From positions 1 through 64,000 of the forward strand of contig NZ_BLLH01000010.1 of the NCBI RefSeq assembly GCF_011170065.1: a stretch of 64,000 bases of DNA, in the 5' to 3' direction. The translations under genes were made by a program, and so were the position numbers. The DNA comes from Pseudolactococcus insecticola (lineage in GTDB: Bacteria; Bacillota; Bacilli; Lactobacillales; Streptococcaceae). The notes beneath the pieces are model-generated. The model searched no databases. It was given only the letters and a program-made list of their open reading frames with translations, and was not told where the DNA came from. The number at the start of each line of letters is the position of its first letter. Position 1 is the first letter of the stretch. Shown in pieces: positions 27,460 through 38,528 of this stretch.

Positions 27460-28654
27460 TATTTCGTACTCCTAAAAATTTTCTAAAGTTAAATAGTGAC
27501 CAGAATAGGTTGAACAAGACAAACAAACTCGTCGTGATAAAAACAGCTCGATAGCTGATATAGCCTGCAATAGCACTCCCTAAAAGGGGACCTGCAACTT
27601 GTCCGAAGTTATTGAACATCTGATTAAAGCTAAACACACGTGAGATGCCTTCTGGCGGTGTGATTTTTGAGAGCAAGGAATTAACAGACGGCATGAGAGC
27701 CCCCGACCCAAATCCCAACATAAATCGCAAAATGCCGAGTTGTAGCGGTGTTTTGACAAATGCCATGGGCAAATAAATCAAGAAACTGTAAGATAGGCCA
27801 ATCAAAATTAAGCGATGGCTACCAATCTTATCCCCAATCTTGCCAAGTGTGCCCGAGGACATCATAGCAGACAATCCAACGGCAGACACGATGAAGCCTG
27901 AAATAGTCATCAGATTACCCGAATGACCATTGAGCTCGCGAATATAAAGCGTCAGAATAGGCGCAATCGACTGCACTGTCATTTGTAAGATAAAACTCGT
28001 GATGAACAACCCAAATAAAATCTGACGATTTTTCACACGTGCAAGAATCTCACGCGTTGTCAGCATATCTGCTTTTTCAACAGGTGTAAAATCTTCCTTG
28101 ACCATAAAAATCGTCAGAAGCGTGACAAGTAGTAAAATCCCGCCAGTGATCAAAAAGACGTTTTCCATACCAACCACCTGCGCCGTAAAGCCACCAAGCG
28201 ACGGACCAATCAGACCTCCTGCCACCATACCAGTCGATAGCGTACCAAGCGCATAGCCACTTTTTTCTTTTGGTACTTGACTTGCAATCAAGGCCGTCGA
28301 ATTAGGAATATAACCTGAAAACAGGCCATTTAACAATCGCATGAGCAACAGCCACCAAACATTTGGCACAAAGGCAAGTGCACTCATTGTAAAAGTCATG
28401 ACGACCGATGCTCTGATCATCATGACACGCCTACCATGTTGGTCAGCAAGCCGTCCCCAAATCGGTGCAACAAGGCCACTCGCAAGTGCGCTGATGGCCA
28501 CTGCAAGTCCTGCAAACAACTCGACAGACGCACCACGCACACCTAGTTTTTCGACATATAGCGCCATAAATGGCATGACTAGTGAAAAACTCGCCGATGT
28601 GAAAAAGCTACCAAACCAGGCAACAAATAGATTTCGCTTCCAATTTACTGACAT
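27449..28654 (-). CDS. pmrA: Major facilitator multidrug transporter, PmrA-like
   Basis: A 401-residue major facilitator with 12 predicted helices and the family motif [13 protein letters not shown] between helices 2 and 3. Position between coaE and rpmG matches the PmrA/PmrB efflux proteins of streptococci and lactococci, which export fluoroquinolones and dyes with the proton gradient. The substrate here was not determined. The ATG at 28654 has GGAAG about 10 nt upstream and agrees with the conserved SVNWKRNL start; the GTG three codons above is less likely. Confidence 0.88.
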   Translation of the reverse strand: MSVNWKRNLFVAWFGSFFTSASFSLVMPFMALYVEKLGVRGASVELFAGLAVAISALASGLVAPIWGRLADQHGRRVMMIRASVVMTFTMSALAFVPNVWWLLLMRLLNGLFSGYIPNSTALIASQVPKEKSGYALGTLSTGMVAGGLIGPSLGGFTAQVVGMENVFLITGGILLLVTLLTIFMVKEDFTPVEKADMLTTREILARVKNRQILFGLFITSFILQMTVQSIAPILTLYIRELNGHSGNLMTISGFIVSAVGLSAMMSSGTLGKIGDKIGSHRLILIGLSYSFLIYLPMAFVKTPLQLGILRFMLGFGSGALMPSVNSLLSKITPPEGISRVFSFNQMFNNFGQVAGPLLGSAIAGYISYRAVFITTSLFVLFNLFWSLFNFRKFLGVRNIAN

Positions 28655-28690
28655 AACACGCACTTCCTAAGCTCTAAAAAACGAACGCTA

Positions 28691-29290
28691 TCAGTCAATA
28701 GCACCCGCTTTTCTCAGCTCACTTAATAATTTCATCAACTTAGTTTCTAATATTTCTATTGTATCACAATTCTCGATGATCCGTGTCGCAAGTGCGCGTT
28801 TATCATCTATCGGCATCTGGCTGTCAATCCGTAGAATGGCGTCAGACTCACTTAAATCGTTGCGTTTCATCAGACGAGAGATTTGGAGATTTCTTGGCGC
28901 ATAGATCAGCCAGGTCTCATAAAACCCCGTGTATTTACGCTCAAACAGCAAGGGAATATCCATAAAAACGATTGATTGCTTACTCTCGTCACGCCGTTTT
29001 AACAATTCACTTCTGATGAGTTTGTCTTGTTTTTGACTGAGCTTTTGACGTGCTACTTCGTCAGAAAAGATGAGCTTACCAAGTTTAGCCCGATCAAGCT
29101 CGCCATTTTCTAAGAAAAAATCTGCACCAAAAGTCTCAAAAATCAACTCATAAAGTGCGCCACCAATCTGCTGCATCTCTCTGACAACAGCGTCCGCATC
29201 AATCACTTCATAGCCATTTTTTACTAAAAAGGCCGTCACCGCAGACTTTCCTGAGGCAATCCCGCCTGTTATCCCGATTACTGTTTTCAT
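28691..29290 (-). CDS. coaE: Dephospho-CoA kinase
   Basis: A 199-residue P-loop kinase for the last step of coenzyme A synthesis. The Walker A loop GITGGIASGKS is at 6-16, DADAVVREM follows, and the lid region RLMKRNDLS lies near 138. First gene of the coaE-pmrA-rpmG unit and divergent from the DUF1827 gene. Only 6 nt (GGAGAT) separate TATAAT from the ATG, so either the mRNA is leaderless or another promoter is used; GGAG is too close to act as a normal Shine-Dalgarno. Confidence 0.95.
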   Translation of the reverse strand: MKTVIGITGGIASGKSAVTAFLVKNGYEVIDADAVVREMQQIGGALYELIFETFGADFFLENGELDRAKLGKLIFSDEVARQKLSQKQDKLIRSELLKRRDESKQSIVFMDIPLLFERKYTGFYETWLIYAPRNLQISRLMKRNDLSESDAILRIDSQMPIDDKRALATRIIENCDTIEILETKLMKLLSELRKAGAID

Positions 29291-29296
29291 ATCTCC

Positions 29297-29302
29297 ATTA
29301 TA
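29297..29302 (-). promoter_or_regulatory. -10 of coaE, possible leaderless start
   Basis: A perfect TATAAT followed by GGAGAT and the ATG at 29290. No TG extension and only a weak -35 (TACAAA at 17 bp). Confidence 0.4.
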
Positions 29303-29333
29303 ACCTAAATTTTTTTAATTTTGTAGTGAATAG

Positions 29334-29342
29334 TGCTATAAT
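29334..29342 (+). promoter_or_regulatory. Extended -10 of the DUF1827 gene
   Basis: TGCTATAAT, a perfect extended -10, about 31 nt before the ATG at 29374. Confidence 0.7.
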
Positions 29343-29373
29343 AGTATTAAAGAACAAATTACGGAGGAAACCC

Positions 29374-29676
29374 ATGAAAATCATCAATGTCACTAGTAAC
29401 TATCCCGAGCTCGTCCACGAGCAACTCAGAAACACCGACGCTTTGACGGTTGAGGTCTACTCTGCTGGCAACACCGACGTTGTCTACACACGCGCATCCA
29501 CTCACCATGAGATCATCGTGACCAATAAACATCGCGCCATCAGACCTGAAGAACGTGAAGAGATTAAACAATTTTTCATCAAAAAACGTATTGACCAAAA
29601 GAAAATTGATAAAAATAATATCTCAACCATTGAAGAACCAAAATTGATCGAGATTTCAATCCCGATTATTGACTAA
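29374..29676 (+). CDS. DUF1827 family protein
   Basis: A 100-residue protein of a family found in lactic acid bacteria (DUF1827): KIINVTSNYPELVHEQLRNTDA, VEVYSAGNTDVVYTRAS and NKHRAIRPEE are typical. The function is unknown. The ATG at 29374 has a strong GGAGG 5 nt upstream; the frame runs 16 codons further up through the promoter and those are not coding. Single gene between its own promoter and terminator. Confidence 0.85.
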   Translation: MKIINVTSNYPELVHEQLRNTDALTVEVYSAGNTDVVYTRASTHHEIIVTNKHRAIRPEEREEIKQFFIKKRIDQKKIDKNNISTIEEPKLIEISIPIID

Positions 29677-29699
29677 AACTTGCCTAGGTAAGTTTTTTT
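29676..29699 (+). terminator. Terminator of the DUF1827 gene
   Basis: AAACTT/AAGTTT stem around GCCTAGGT, then T7, immediately after the stop. Confidence 0.75.
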
Positions 29700-29711
29700 A
29701 TTTTAGCTGTC

Positions 29712-29754
29712 AAAAAAAGCTAGCCCAGATCCGAAGACTGGTACTAGCTTTTTT
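29712..29754 (-). terminator. Terminator of pfl
   Basis: The stem AAAAAGCTAG/CTAGCTTTTT is followed by a T-run on minus, 17 nt after the pfl stop. Confidence 0.88.
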
Positions 29755-29770
29755 ATTATCTTATAACAGC

Positions 29771-32071
29771 TTAAACTTCCATTGATAATACTTCGTGGAA
29801 GACACGGTGTGTCAATTCATGCTTTTGTTCTTTTGTCAGGTATTTTGTATTGACGCAATAGCCTGAGATACGCACGATGACGTCTTCACCGTTAAGAATT
29901 TTGTCCTTAACATCTGCCAAGTCCATGACATTCAAATTGACATGTTGGCCGCCATTTTCAAAGTAACCATCGAGCACATCAACTAAGTTGTCCACCTGTT
30001 CGTCACGTGTTTTACCAAGCGCACGAGGTGACACTTGTGTTGTCAATGAAATGCCATCATTTGCATGGCTAAAGTCGAGTTTTTTGAGGGTGTTCAGATT
30101 TTGCAACCAGCCACCACGCGCTTTGTTAGATGGGTTAGCACCAGGTGAGAAGAATTCAACTTCACTTGTATTTACTGTGCCATCTTCGTTCAAGAAGACG
30201 CCACGGTGGACCGGTGAATTACCTGTTTGTTTAGAGTAAGCAACGTTTGACGTGATCGTCAAAAGTGACACAGTTGCTTCAGCGTCTTTGTAAAGACGGT
30301 GGCTAGACAAACGGTTGTGGTATTCTGCCATCAACCATTTTGCAATGTCGTCAGCACGGTCGTCATCTTCACCATAGCGTGGGAAATCACCGATTGTTTC
30401 ATAGTCATAGATATAACCATTTTCATCGCGGATAGGCTTAACAGTTGCGTATTTGATTGCTGACAATGTATCAACCGTATTTGCAAAGCCACAGATACCA
30501 AATCCCATGTTAGCGCGTTGACGGCTAGGTAAGAACGCCATTTGAACAGCTTCATAGTTGTACTTATCAGTCATGTAGTGAATGATGTTCAATGCATCTA
30601 CATAGGTATCTGTCAACCAATCGAGTGATTTTTCAAAGTTTGCTTTGACTTCATCAAAGTCCAAAACGTCAGATTTGATAGGATCGATATTGAAGACTTT
30701 ATAATCACGATGCACGTCATCATAACCACCATTGATACCTGTCAAAAGCGCTTTAAGTACATTTACACGTGCGCCAAAGTATTGGATATTATGGCGTTCA
30801 TTTTCATTTTCAGGGTCGAGCGGTGACACGCAGCATGAGATACATGACATTTCGCCATAACCTTCTTTTGCCATTGTTTTCACGCCTTCATACTGAATAG
30901 ATGAGTGTTTGTGACTCATGCTCATGCAATAGCGTTTAAAGGCATATGGCAACTCCTCAGCCCACAGTACTGTCAAGTTTGGTTCAGGTGAATTACCAAC
31001 ATTGTCAAGCGTGTTCAAGAAACGGTAATCCATTTTTGTCACACGGTGACGTCCGTCGTTACCCATACCAGCCATAGACGTTGTGATAAATGTTGGGTCA
31101 CCAGAATAAAGCGCATCGTATTCTTTTGTACGTGCAAACTTAACTGTACGGAGTTTCAATACAAAGTCATCCACAAACTCTTGGATTTCTGACTCTGTAA
31201 ATGTGCCACGCGCTAAGTCACGTTCTGCAAAAATATCAAGTACGATTGGCACACGACCAAGTGACGTTGCAGCACCATTGATCACACGACAAACAGCCAT
31301 GAATGCAATATTTGTCCATTGAATCGCTTCTTTAACGTTATTTGCAGGGCGACGAACGTCTAAACCGTACAAATCACCAAGTTTTGCAACTTCATCAATT
31401 GCTTGGTATTGCATGTTGATTTCTTCGCGAAGACGAATTGTTTCTTCATTAATTTCTTTGATGCTATTCCAGTCTGCTGCTTTTTCTTTCATCAAGAAAT
31501 CAGCACCATAGAGGGCAAGACGTGTGTAAACACCAACGATACGACCACGTGAATAGGCATCTGGCAGACCAGTTACCGTATGGGCATGGCGTGCTTTACG
31601 AATGTTTGATGTGTAGGCACGGAAAATACCGTCATTTACTGTTGTAACATGTTTTGTATAGATTTCATGCATAGCAGGGTCAGGCGTGAAACCGTGCTCT
31701 TTAAGCGCAGTTTCAGCCATACGGACACCACCTTTAGGCATAAACGACAGACGGAAAAGTTCTGAGTTTTGAAGACCATAAATCAACTCATTTTCTTGGT
31801 CGATATAACCAGCAGGAATGTCAGCAATTGATGCCGCACGGTCGTTGTCCATTGGAAACGCACTTGCTTCATAGCGATCTTTTGTTGACTCAATGATTGC
31901 TTTGATTTTCAAAGAACGTTCAGTTGGTCCAGCAAGAAATGACTCGTCGCCGTCGTAAGGGTCGTAGTTATCTTGCACAAAACGAGAAATACTAGCCTTG
32001 TTTTTCCAAGAATCACCCTTAAATCCAGCCCAAGCTTCTTCAAAAATGTTTTCAGTCACTTCAGTTTTCAT
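29771..32071 (-). CDS. pfl: Formate acetyltransferase (pyruvate formate-lyase)
   Basis: A 766-residue glycyl-radical enzyme. The active-site Cys pair is in [14 protein letters not shown] (about 410) and the radical Gly in VRISGYCVN (about 742). It splits pyruvate with CoA into formate and acetyl-CoA during mixed-acid fermentation; the activating enzyme is not in this window. The ATG has AGGAG 9 nt upstream. The promoter carries a CcpA site, so glucose repression is expected. Confidence 0.98.
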   Translation of the reverse strand: MKTEVTENIFEEAWAGFKGDSWKNKASISRFVQDNYDPYDGDESFLAGPTERSLKIKAIIESTKDRYEASAFPMDNDRAASIADIPAGYIDQENELIYGLQNSELFRLSFMPKGGVRMAETALKEHGFTPDPAMHEIYTKHVTTVNDGIFRAYTSNIRKARHAHTVTGLPDAYSRGRIVGVYTRLALYGADFLMKEKAADWNSIKEINEETIRLREEINMQYQAIDEVAKLGDLYGLDVRRPANNVKEAIQWTNIAFMAVCRVINGAATSLGRVPIVLDIFAERDLARGTFTESEIQEFVDDFVLKLRTVKFARTKEYDALYSGDPTFITTSMAGMGNDGRHRVTKMDYRFLNTLDNVGNSPEPNLTVLWAEELPYAFKRYCMSMSHKHSSIQYEGVKTMAKEGYGEMSCISCCVSPLDPENENERHNIQYFGARVNVLKALLTGINGGYDDVHRDYKVFNIDPIKSDVLDFDEVKANFEKSLDWLTDTYVDALNIIHYMTDKYNYEAVQMAFLPSRQRANMGFGICGFANTVDTLSAIKYATVKPIRDENGYIYDYETIGDFPRYGEDDDRADDIAKWLMAEYHNRLSSHRLYKDAEATVSLLTITSNVAYSKQTGNSPVHRGVFLNEDGTVNTSEVEFFSPGANPSNKARGGWLQNLNTLKKLDFSHANDGISLTTQVSPRALGKTRDEQVDNLVDVLDGYFENGGQHVNLNVMDLADVKDKILNGEDVIVRISGYCVNTKYLTKEQKHELTHRVFHEVLSMEV

Positions 32072-32132
32072 GTTGTTTATCTCCTATTAGATAGAAATGG
32101 TGAACGATTCACCTGTTTTACTTTACATCCCT

Positions 32133-32161
32133 ATTCTATCATACAGAAAACGTTTTCACAA
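32133..32161 (-). promoter_or_regulatory. Promoter of pfl
   Basis: -35 TTGTGA (32161-32156), 17 bp, -10 TAGAAT (32138-32133) with a TG extension (TGATAGAAT). Confidence 0.8.
32145..32160 (-). promoter_or_regulatory. CcpA cre site in the pfl promoter
   Basis: TGTGAAAACGTTTTCT is a near-perfect cre (consensus WTGNAANCGNWNNCW). It fills the space between -35 and -10, the position expected for repression by CcpA. Confidence 0.88.
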
Positions 32162-32238
32162 CCTGAAATTTGGTATTTTTTCACTTTCTTTTATGTAACA
32201 GTTTTTCAAAAATAGAAAACTGTATCATTTTCAAGCAC

Positions 32239-33153
32239 TTAAAACATACGTTTTCGCAACATCACCCTGAAAACAACTGTTGAGATCAAGAGAGTAATTG
32301 CTAATATAAACCAAAAAGCATGTGGCCAGCTTTGAAAAGGCAGCTTGACATTCATGCCATATAAACCTGCGATAATAGCTGGAATCGTCATGACAAAGGT
32401 CGCGCTAGTCATGATTTTCATGATGATATTGAGATTATTTGAGACGATATTTGAGAATAAATCACTCAAGTTTTCCAGCAATTTGAGCTGAATTTCCGTT
32501 GTTGTAAGCGCCTGTGTGGACTCGATATAGACGTCAAATATCTTATCTGAAAAGCCATTTTCATCCTGATCACGCAGATAGGTCATGAACTTTTGGTAGA
32601 CGGCAATGTTATCATCAAGCGCCGCCTCAAAATAAATCAAACTCTTTTGCGACCGAATGATTTCCATGATTTGCGCATTTTCCTGAGAATATTTGAGGTC
32701 TTCTTCGATTGAGCGCATACGTTTTTTGTATTGCGATAAATATTGGTTAAAAGAACGCGCCATCACATTCATAACTTGGTAAATAATCTCATGCTGGTAG
32801 CGTGCCGTTTCAAACGTGCGGGCAAAAAGATTGTCTAGATTGCACTCATGATTGAGCGACAGGATAACCGCATTTTCTTTTGCATTGACAATCAATGAAA
32901 ATGGAAAAACTTCAATCGACCCATTTTCAGCCAATGGATACTGCAATAGCAAGAGGATGTTGCCATTATCATCAGTCTCAAAACGCGCATTTTCATCATC
33001 GTCGAGGATGCCTGCGATATAGTCAAAAGGAAATTGGTACCGCGTCGCAACCTCCCCGATTTCAGTTCTAGTTGGGTTGATAATATAGGTAAAGTCCGCA
33101 TAGTCTTTCGATTCTGCTAATTGTTTATTTGCCAGCTCATATTTTTTAATCAT
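32239..33153 (-). CDS. corA: CorA-family magnesium/metal transporter
   Basis: A 304-residue CorA-type channel. A long cytosolic N-domain with coiled-coil helices is followed by two C-terminal membrane segments. The signature YGMN is at about 266, just after the first segment. It carries Mg2+ and perhaps Co2+ or Ni2+. The start at 33153 has no Shine-Dalgarno; an extended -10 ends 6 nt before it. The promoter directly follows the eno terminator. Second Mg2+ transporter of the window besides mgtE. After the stop, ACAGTTTT/AAAACTGT (32198-32223) is a weak terminator candidate without a T-run. Confidence 0.93.
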   Translation of the reverse strand: MIKKYELANKQLAESKDYADFTYIINPTRTEIGEVATRYQFPFDYIAGILDDDENARFETDDNGNILLLLQYPLAENGSIEVFPFSLIVNAKENAVILSLNHECNLDNLFARTFETARYQHEIIYQVMNVMARSFNQYLSQYKKRMRSIEEDLKYSQENAQIMEIIRSQKSLIYFEAALDDNIAVYQKFMTYLRDQDENGFSDKIFDVYIESTQALTTTEIQLKLLENLSDLFSNIVSNNLNIIMKIMTSATFVMTIPAIIAGLYGMNVKLPFQSWPHAFWFILAITLLISTVVFRVMLRKRMF

Positions 33154-33159
33154 GTTATT

Positions 33160-33168
33160 ATTATATCA
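33160..33168 (-). promoter_or_regulatory. Extended -10 of corA, leaderless start
   Basis: TGATATAAT, a perfect extended -10, then 6 nt (AATAAC), then the ATG at 33153. It abuts the T-run of the eno terminator. Confidence 0.6.
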
Positions 33169-33198
33169 AAAAAACACCTACCTGATGGTAAGTGTTTT
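33167..33198 (-). terminator. Terminator of eno
   Basis: The stem AAAACACcTACC/GGTAaGTGTTTT (one mismatch) with a short loop and a T-run on minus, 23 nt after the eno stop. Confidence 0.85.
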
Positions 33199-33220
33199 CG
33201 TCAATTTCTAAACTTGTAGC

Positions 33221-34585
<1,365 letters not shown>

Positions 34586-34598
34586 TTAATTACACCTT

Positions 34599-34627
34599 AT
34601 ATTACCATTTACTTACAAATATTTCAA
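34599..34627 (-). promoter_or_regulatory. Probable promoter of eno
   Basis: -35 TTGAAA (34627-34622), 17 bp, -10 TAATAT (34604-34599), with TGG before the -10. Confidence 0.6.
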
Positions 34628-34744
34628 GAAAAAACATCTTATATTAGCATTTTTACTGAAAAAATTTTGTAAATTTTGAGTTGTCTGCTTGCCTTGCGCA
34701 AAACTGTATTTTATGAGTCTAGCATGGCCTTCATTTTTGTATAT

Positions 34745-34774
34745 AAAAAAACCTGCGACATCATGCGCAAGTTT
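34745..34774 (-). terminator. Terminator of hpf
   Basis: AAACcTGCG/CGCAaGTTT stem (one mismatch), 8-nt loop, then a T-run on minus, 23 nt after the hpf stop. Confidence 0.82.
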
Positions 34775-34796
34775 CAAATTTGGGACAAAAATGGAC

Positions 34797-35348
34797 TTAT
34801 TTTGTTTCAATCAGACCAATATTACCATCTTCACGGCGGTACACAATACTTGTTGCATTTGTTTCAGCGTCAGTAAAGACGAAAAAATCATGGTCGATAA
34901 GATCCATTTGAAGCACGGCTTCTTCTGTATCCATTGGTTTCAAGTCAACATTTTTGGTACGAACAACTTCAATATTTGTGTCTTCGAGTTCTTCACTTGG
35001 TGCCAACTCTACAAAAGTTTCAAACGCTTTACCTGTGGCAACATGATCACGTTTTTTCTGAACTTTTGTTTTGTACTTACGAATTTGACGTTCCAGTTTT
35101 TCTTGAACCAAATCTACTGACCCATACAAATCTTGAGAAGTATCCTCAGCACGCAAAGTGATGTTTTTAGCTGGAATAGTGACTTCCACTTTGGATGTTT
35201 TTTCAGCGTAAACTTTGAGATTTACGTGGGCAGTCAACTCTTGATTTTCAGTAAAGTATTTTTCAAGTTTGCTGATTTTTTCTTCAACGTAGCTGCGGAT
35301 GCTGTCTGTTACTTCGATGTTCTCACCGCGAATGTTAAATTTAATCAT
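34797..35348 (-). CDS. hpf: Ribosome hibernation promoting factor, long form
   Basis: A 183-residue two-domain protein: the N-terminal RaiA/HPF domain (1-100; MIKFNIRGENIEVTDSIRSYVEEKISKLEKYF-like start, read in pieces) and a C-terminal dimerisation domain (about 130-183; VRTKNVDLKPMD, GLIETK). It pairs 70S ribosomes into inactive 100S dimers in resting cells. The ATG at 35348 has AGAGGTG 6 nt upstream; the frame above it is not used. Monocistronic with its own terminator. Confidence 0.95.
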   Translation of the reverse strand: MIKFNIRGENIEVTDSIRSYVEEKISKLEKYFTENQELTAHVNLKVYAEKTSKVEVTIPAKNITLRAEDTSQDLYGSVDLVQEKLERQIRKYKTKVQKKRDHVATGKAFETFVELAPSEELEDTNIEVVRTKNVDLKPMDTEEAVLQMDLIDHDFFVFTDAETNATSIVYRREDGNIGLIETK

Positions 35349-35445
35349 GATAGTCACCTCTTTATCTTTTATACTCTTATTATACCTTGAAACCATTTTT
35401 TTAACAAATATTTTCTGTGAAACTGATTAAAATACTGAAAAAAGA

Positions 35446-37893
35446 TTATTTTTCTGTCACCTTAAAAGTCAACTCATCTGCACTAGCACCCACACTAACA
35501 CTACTGCCTGCTTTAATTTCGCCAGATAATATCTTGTCAGAAAGCACATTTTCCAGTTTTTTCTCAATCGCTTTTCTGATCGGGCGTGCACCGTATTCTG
35601 GCTCAAAGCCATTTTTAGCGATGAGTTTATAGGCAGGCGCTGAAATTTTTAGGGCAATATGGCGTTCTGACAAGCGTTTAACTAGAGGTTGTGCCATGAT
35701 TTTGACGATGTCAGAAAGCTCTTTTTCAGCCAGCGGATGAAAGACAATTGTCTCGTCAATCCGATTGAGAAACTCAGGGCGATAGCGTTTTTTGAGTTCT
35801 TCCATGATGCGTGATTTCATAGCAGTGTAGTCTGTCGACGCATCAGCTGCACCAAAACCGACCGTTTTATCATCGCGTAATGACGTTGCGCCGAGGTTTG
35901 ATGTCATGATGATAATCGTATTGCGAAAATCAACCTTACGACCCTTGCCGTCTGTGATAAAGCCGTCATCAAGGATCTGCAAAAGCAGATTGAAGACATC
36001 TGGATGGGCCTTTTCAGCTTCGTCCAAAAGCACGACCGCATAAGGTTTATTGCGCACTTGCTCTGTCAGTTGACCACCTTCTTCGTAGCCTACATAGCCT
36101 GGAGGGGCTCCAACCAGGCGACTGGTGTTGAATTTTTCCATATATTCGCTCATGTCAATGCGAATCAGGCTATTTTCATCGCCGAAAACAGTTGCAGCGA
36201 GTGCTTTTGCGAGCTCAGTTTTACCGACACCCGTTGGTCCTAAAAACATAAAGGATCCCATCGGACGTTTGTCGTCAGAAATACCTGAACGGCTACGGCG
36301 AATGGCACTTGACACTGCGGTTACTGCTTCTTCTTGACCGACAACACGCTGGTGTAATTCTTTTTCAAGATTGATCAGGCGTGTCATTTCATTTTTGGTC
36401 ATTTGTGTGACAGGCACGCCTGTCAGATTTGACACGACTGAAAAGACGTCTGATTCACTGACTGTGGCTGACTTGGTTTTAAGGCTTATCTTTTCACGTT
36501 TGTTTTCCAGTTTTTCAAGTGTTTGATTTAGCTTTTTAGCTGTTTTGAAATCATGACTGACAATGGCTGCTGCTAAATTTTCGTCAGCTGCGATGAGTTG
36601 TTTATCTAGATTGCTTTGCTCTGACAGATTATTTTTAGCTGAAATCTTGATTGCGGCTGCGGCTTCATCAAGCAGGTCGATGGCCTTGTCAGGTAATCTG
36701 CGACTTGGCATATAACGCACGCTGAGCTGGACGGCTGCACGAATTGCGTCAGCATCAAAGCTGACATGATGAAACTCTTCAAACTTGGTTTTTAGACCTT
36801 GCAAAATGTCTATGGCATCTGCTGCTGTGGGTTCATCCACTGTGACTTTTGCAAATCTGCGCTCTAACGCTGCATCTTTTTCGATGTATTTTTGGTATTC
36901 GTTGAAAGTCGTTGCACCAATCAGCTGAAAATCTCCCCGTGCAAGCGCTGGTTTCATGATGTTTGACGCATCTGTAACGGAGTCTGTCCCGCCACCAGCA
37001 CCAACAATCGTGTGCAGTTCATCGACAAAAACGATAGTATGGCGATCCTTGCTGACTTCGTCTACAATGGCCGTCATGCGATCTTCAAACTCACCCCGAA
37101 ATTTCGTGCCTGCGACAACATTTGCGATATTTAGCGACATGAGACGCGCACCTTCCATGCCAAGTGGCACTTGTCCGTCAATAATGCGCTGTGCAAGGCC
37201 TTCGATAATAGCTGACTTACCAACACCAGGCTCACCAACAAGGACCGGATTGTTTTTCGTCCGACGGCTGAGGATGTGAATCACGCGCTCGACTTCTTTA
37301 TCCCGACCAATCATCGGGTCAATCCGACCTTGTCTAGCGTCCTGCGTGACATCACGCGCAACAGAATCAAGTGTCGGCGTGATACTTGTCGCTGAAACAC
37401 CATTTGCAGCATCACGTCTGCCCATCGGTGTCACTGCTTTTCTGATAGGCTTTTTGACCGTCATATTGCCAAGCTCGATCAAATCTTTGGTAATGTCGTC
37501 GATCTTGATTTTATTGAGCTCAAGAATTTTTTTAGCAACGTTATCACGATCGGTCAGCATGACATAGAGCAAGTGTTCTGATCCGGTTTCTGTTAGCTGA
37601 TTGAGCGCAGCAAGGCTGTCTGCATCGGCTAAAAGCTGCTCAACTTTTGGTGACGCTTGCAAGCTGTCAATATCTGAAAACTTATCTGGCAGGCTACTTT
37701 GCTCAATGACGTCTAGCACCATCTCCATCGTCACATCACGGTCCGTCAGGATATTTTGCGCAAAACTATCGTTGCTTCTAAGCATGCCTGCAAGGACATG
37801 CTCCGTTTCAACATAATCATAACCATTGCCCGCAGCAAAGCCGTAGGCTGATCGGAGAATGTCTTGAAGTAAGGCGGTTTTTTCTTGTGTCAT
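35446..37893 (-). CDS. clpC: Clp ATPase ClpC
   Basis: An 815-residue HSP100 ATPase. Two Clp_N repeats (1-140) precede AAA domain 1 (Walker A GEPGVGKSA, about 219), a middle UVR-like coiled region (about 420-465), and AAA domain 2 (Walker A GPTGVGKTE, about 550) with a C-terminal D2 domain. It unfolds substrates for ClpP. It lies 27 nt downstream of ctsR. mcsA and mcsB, usual between the two in Bacillus, are absent, as in streptococci. Confidence 0.96.
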   Translation of the reverse strand: MTQEKTALLQDILRSAYGFAAGNGYDYVETEHVLAGMLRSNDSFAQNILTDRDVTMEMVLDVIEQSSLPDKFSDIDSLQASPKVEQLLADADSLAALNQLTETGSEHLLYVMLTDRDNVAKKILELNKIKIDDITKDLIELGNMTVKKPIRKAVTPMGRRDAANGVSATSITPTLDSVARDVTQDARQGRIDPMIGRDKEVERVIHILSRRTKNNPVLVGEPGVGKSAIIEGLAQRIIDGQVPLGMEGARLMSLNIANVVAGTKFRGEFEDRMTAIVDEVSKDRHTIVFVDELHTIVGAGGGTDSVTDASNIMKPALARGDFQLIGATTFNEYQKYIEKDAALERRFAKVTVDEPTAADAIDILQGLKTKFEEFHHVSFDADAIRAAVQLSVRYMPSRRLPDKAIDLLDEAAAAIKISAKNNLSEQSNLDKQLIAADENLAAAIVSHDFKTAKKLNQTLEKLENKREKISLKTKSATVSESDVFSVVSNLTGVPVTQMTKNEMTRLINLEKELHQRVVGQEEAVTAVSSAIRRSRSGISDDKRPMGSFMFLGPTGVGKTELAKALAATVFGDENSLIRIDMSEYMEKFNTSRLVGAPPGYVGYEEGGQLTEQVRNKPYAVVLLDEAEKAHPDVFNLLLQILDDGFITDGKGRKVDFRNTIIIMTSNLGATSLRDDKTVGFGAADASTDYTAMKSRIMEELKKRYRPEFLNRIDETIVFHPLAEKELSDIVKIMAQPLVKRLSERHIALKISAPAYKLIAKNGFEPEYGARPIRKAIEKKLENVLSDKILSGEIKAGSSVSVGASADELTFKVTEK

Positions 37894-37920
37894 CTGGTTA
37901 TCTTTCTATATCAAATTCGT

Positions 37921-38364
37921 TTATTTTTTCGATTGGTCAAGTCTGTGGATCGTAGCTGTCAATAAAATGGCACGCTGCATGTCCGTCAGAACTGGGTGAC
38001 TTAGCGTCGTCAGAAGTAAATTTCCCTCGTGCTCGGTGAGAAGTCCCTCATCAAAGAGGAGTTGTAAAAGGTCTTGTAACATGCTGACTGTCAACTTTTC
38101 AGGGATTTTCGCCATCATATTTGTCAGTAGCTCATGCGCCGTAGAATACTGGACTTTGACGATGCGAATGTAGCCACCGCCACCGCGCTTACTTTCAACT
38201 TCAAATCCCTTAGGAAGGGTAAAACGCGTTTTGATTACATAGTTAATCTGACTTGGTACAACACCAAAATGTGCCGCAATTTCCGAGCGACGTATCTCAA
38301 TTTCTGCAGCCTGAGCTAATAGTTCCTTGAGATATTTTTCAATCATATCTGATGTATTTTTCAC
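37921..38364 (-). CDS. ctsR: Transcriptional repressor CtsR
   Basis: A 147-residue repressor of heat-shock genes. The winged helix-turn-helix spans about 20-75 (RRSEIAAHFGVVPSQINYVIKTRF), with the arginine-binding wing KRGGGGYIRI. The start is the GTG at 38364 with AAAGGG 8 nt upstream; the frame 13 codons higher begins at a GTG without a Shine-Dalgarno. It represses its own operon and clpP through the paired heptads visible at both promoters. Confidence 0.95.
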   Translation of the reverse strand: MKNTSDMIEKYLKELLAQAAEIEIRRSEIAAHFGVVPSQINYVIKTRFTLPKGFEVESKRGGGGYIRIVKVQYSTAHELLTNMMAKIPEKLTVSMLQDLLQLLFDEGLLTEHEGNLLLTTLSHPVLTDMQRAILLTATIHRLDQSKK

Positions 38365-38409
38365 GAGATTACCCTTTCTGATGAGATTGTAGTCTATTTT
38401 CACGTGGTC

Positions 38410-38426
38410 TCTGACCTTTATTGACC
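38410..38426 (-). promoter_or_regulatory. CtsR operator at ctsR-clpC
   Basis: GGTCAAT-AAA-GGTCAGA direct heptads with a 3-nt spacer, directly downstream of the -10, over the transcription start. Confidence 0.88.
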
Positions 38427-38435
38427 ATTATATCA
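38427..38435 (-). promoter_or_regulatory. Extended -10 of ctsR-clpC
   Basis: TGATATAAT, touching the CtsR operator. No clear -35 at 17 bp. Confidence 0.75.
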
Positions 38436-38528
38436 TGTAACGCTTTTTTTATCTACTTTGACGTTCTTTTTGCAGTGGCATGTTGGGTATATTTTTATAT
38501 TTTATAATTGCGTTCAAATTTTTCATAC

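Noticed and set aside
38365-38403. Upper GTG start of ctsR
   Set aside because: No Shine-Dalgarno, while the GTG at 38364 has AAAGGG at good spacing and fits the family start.
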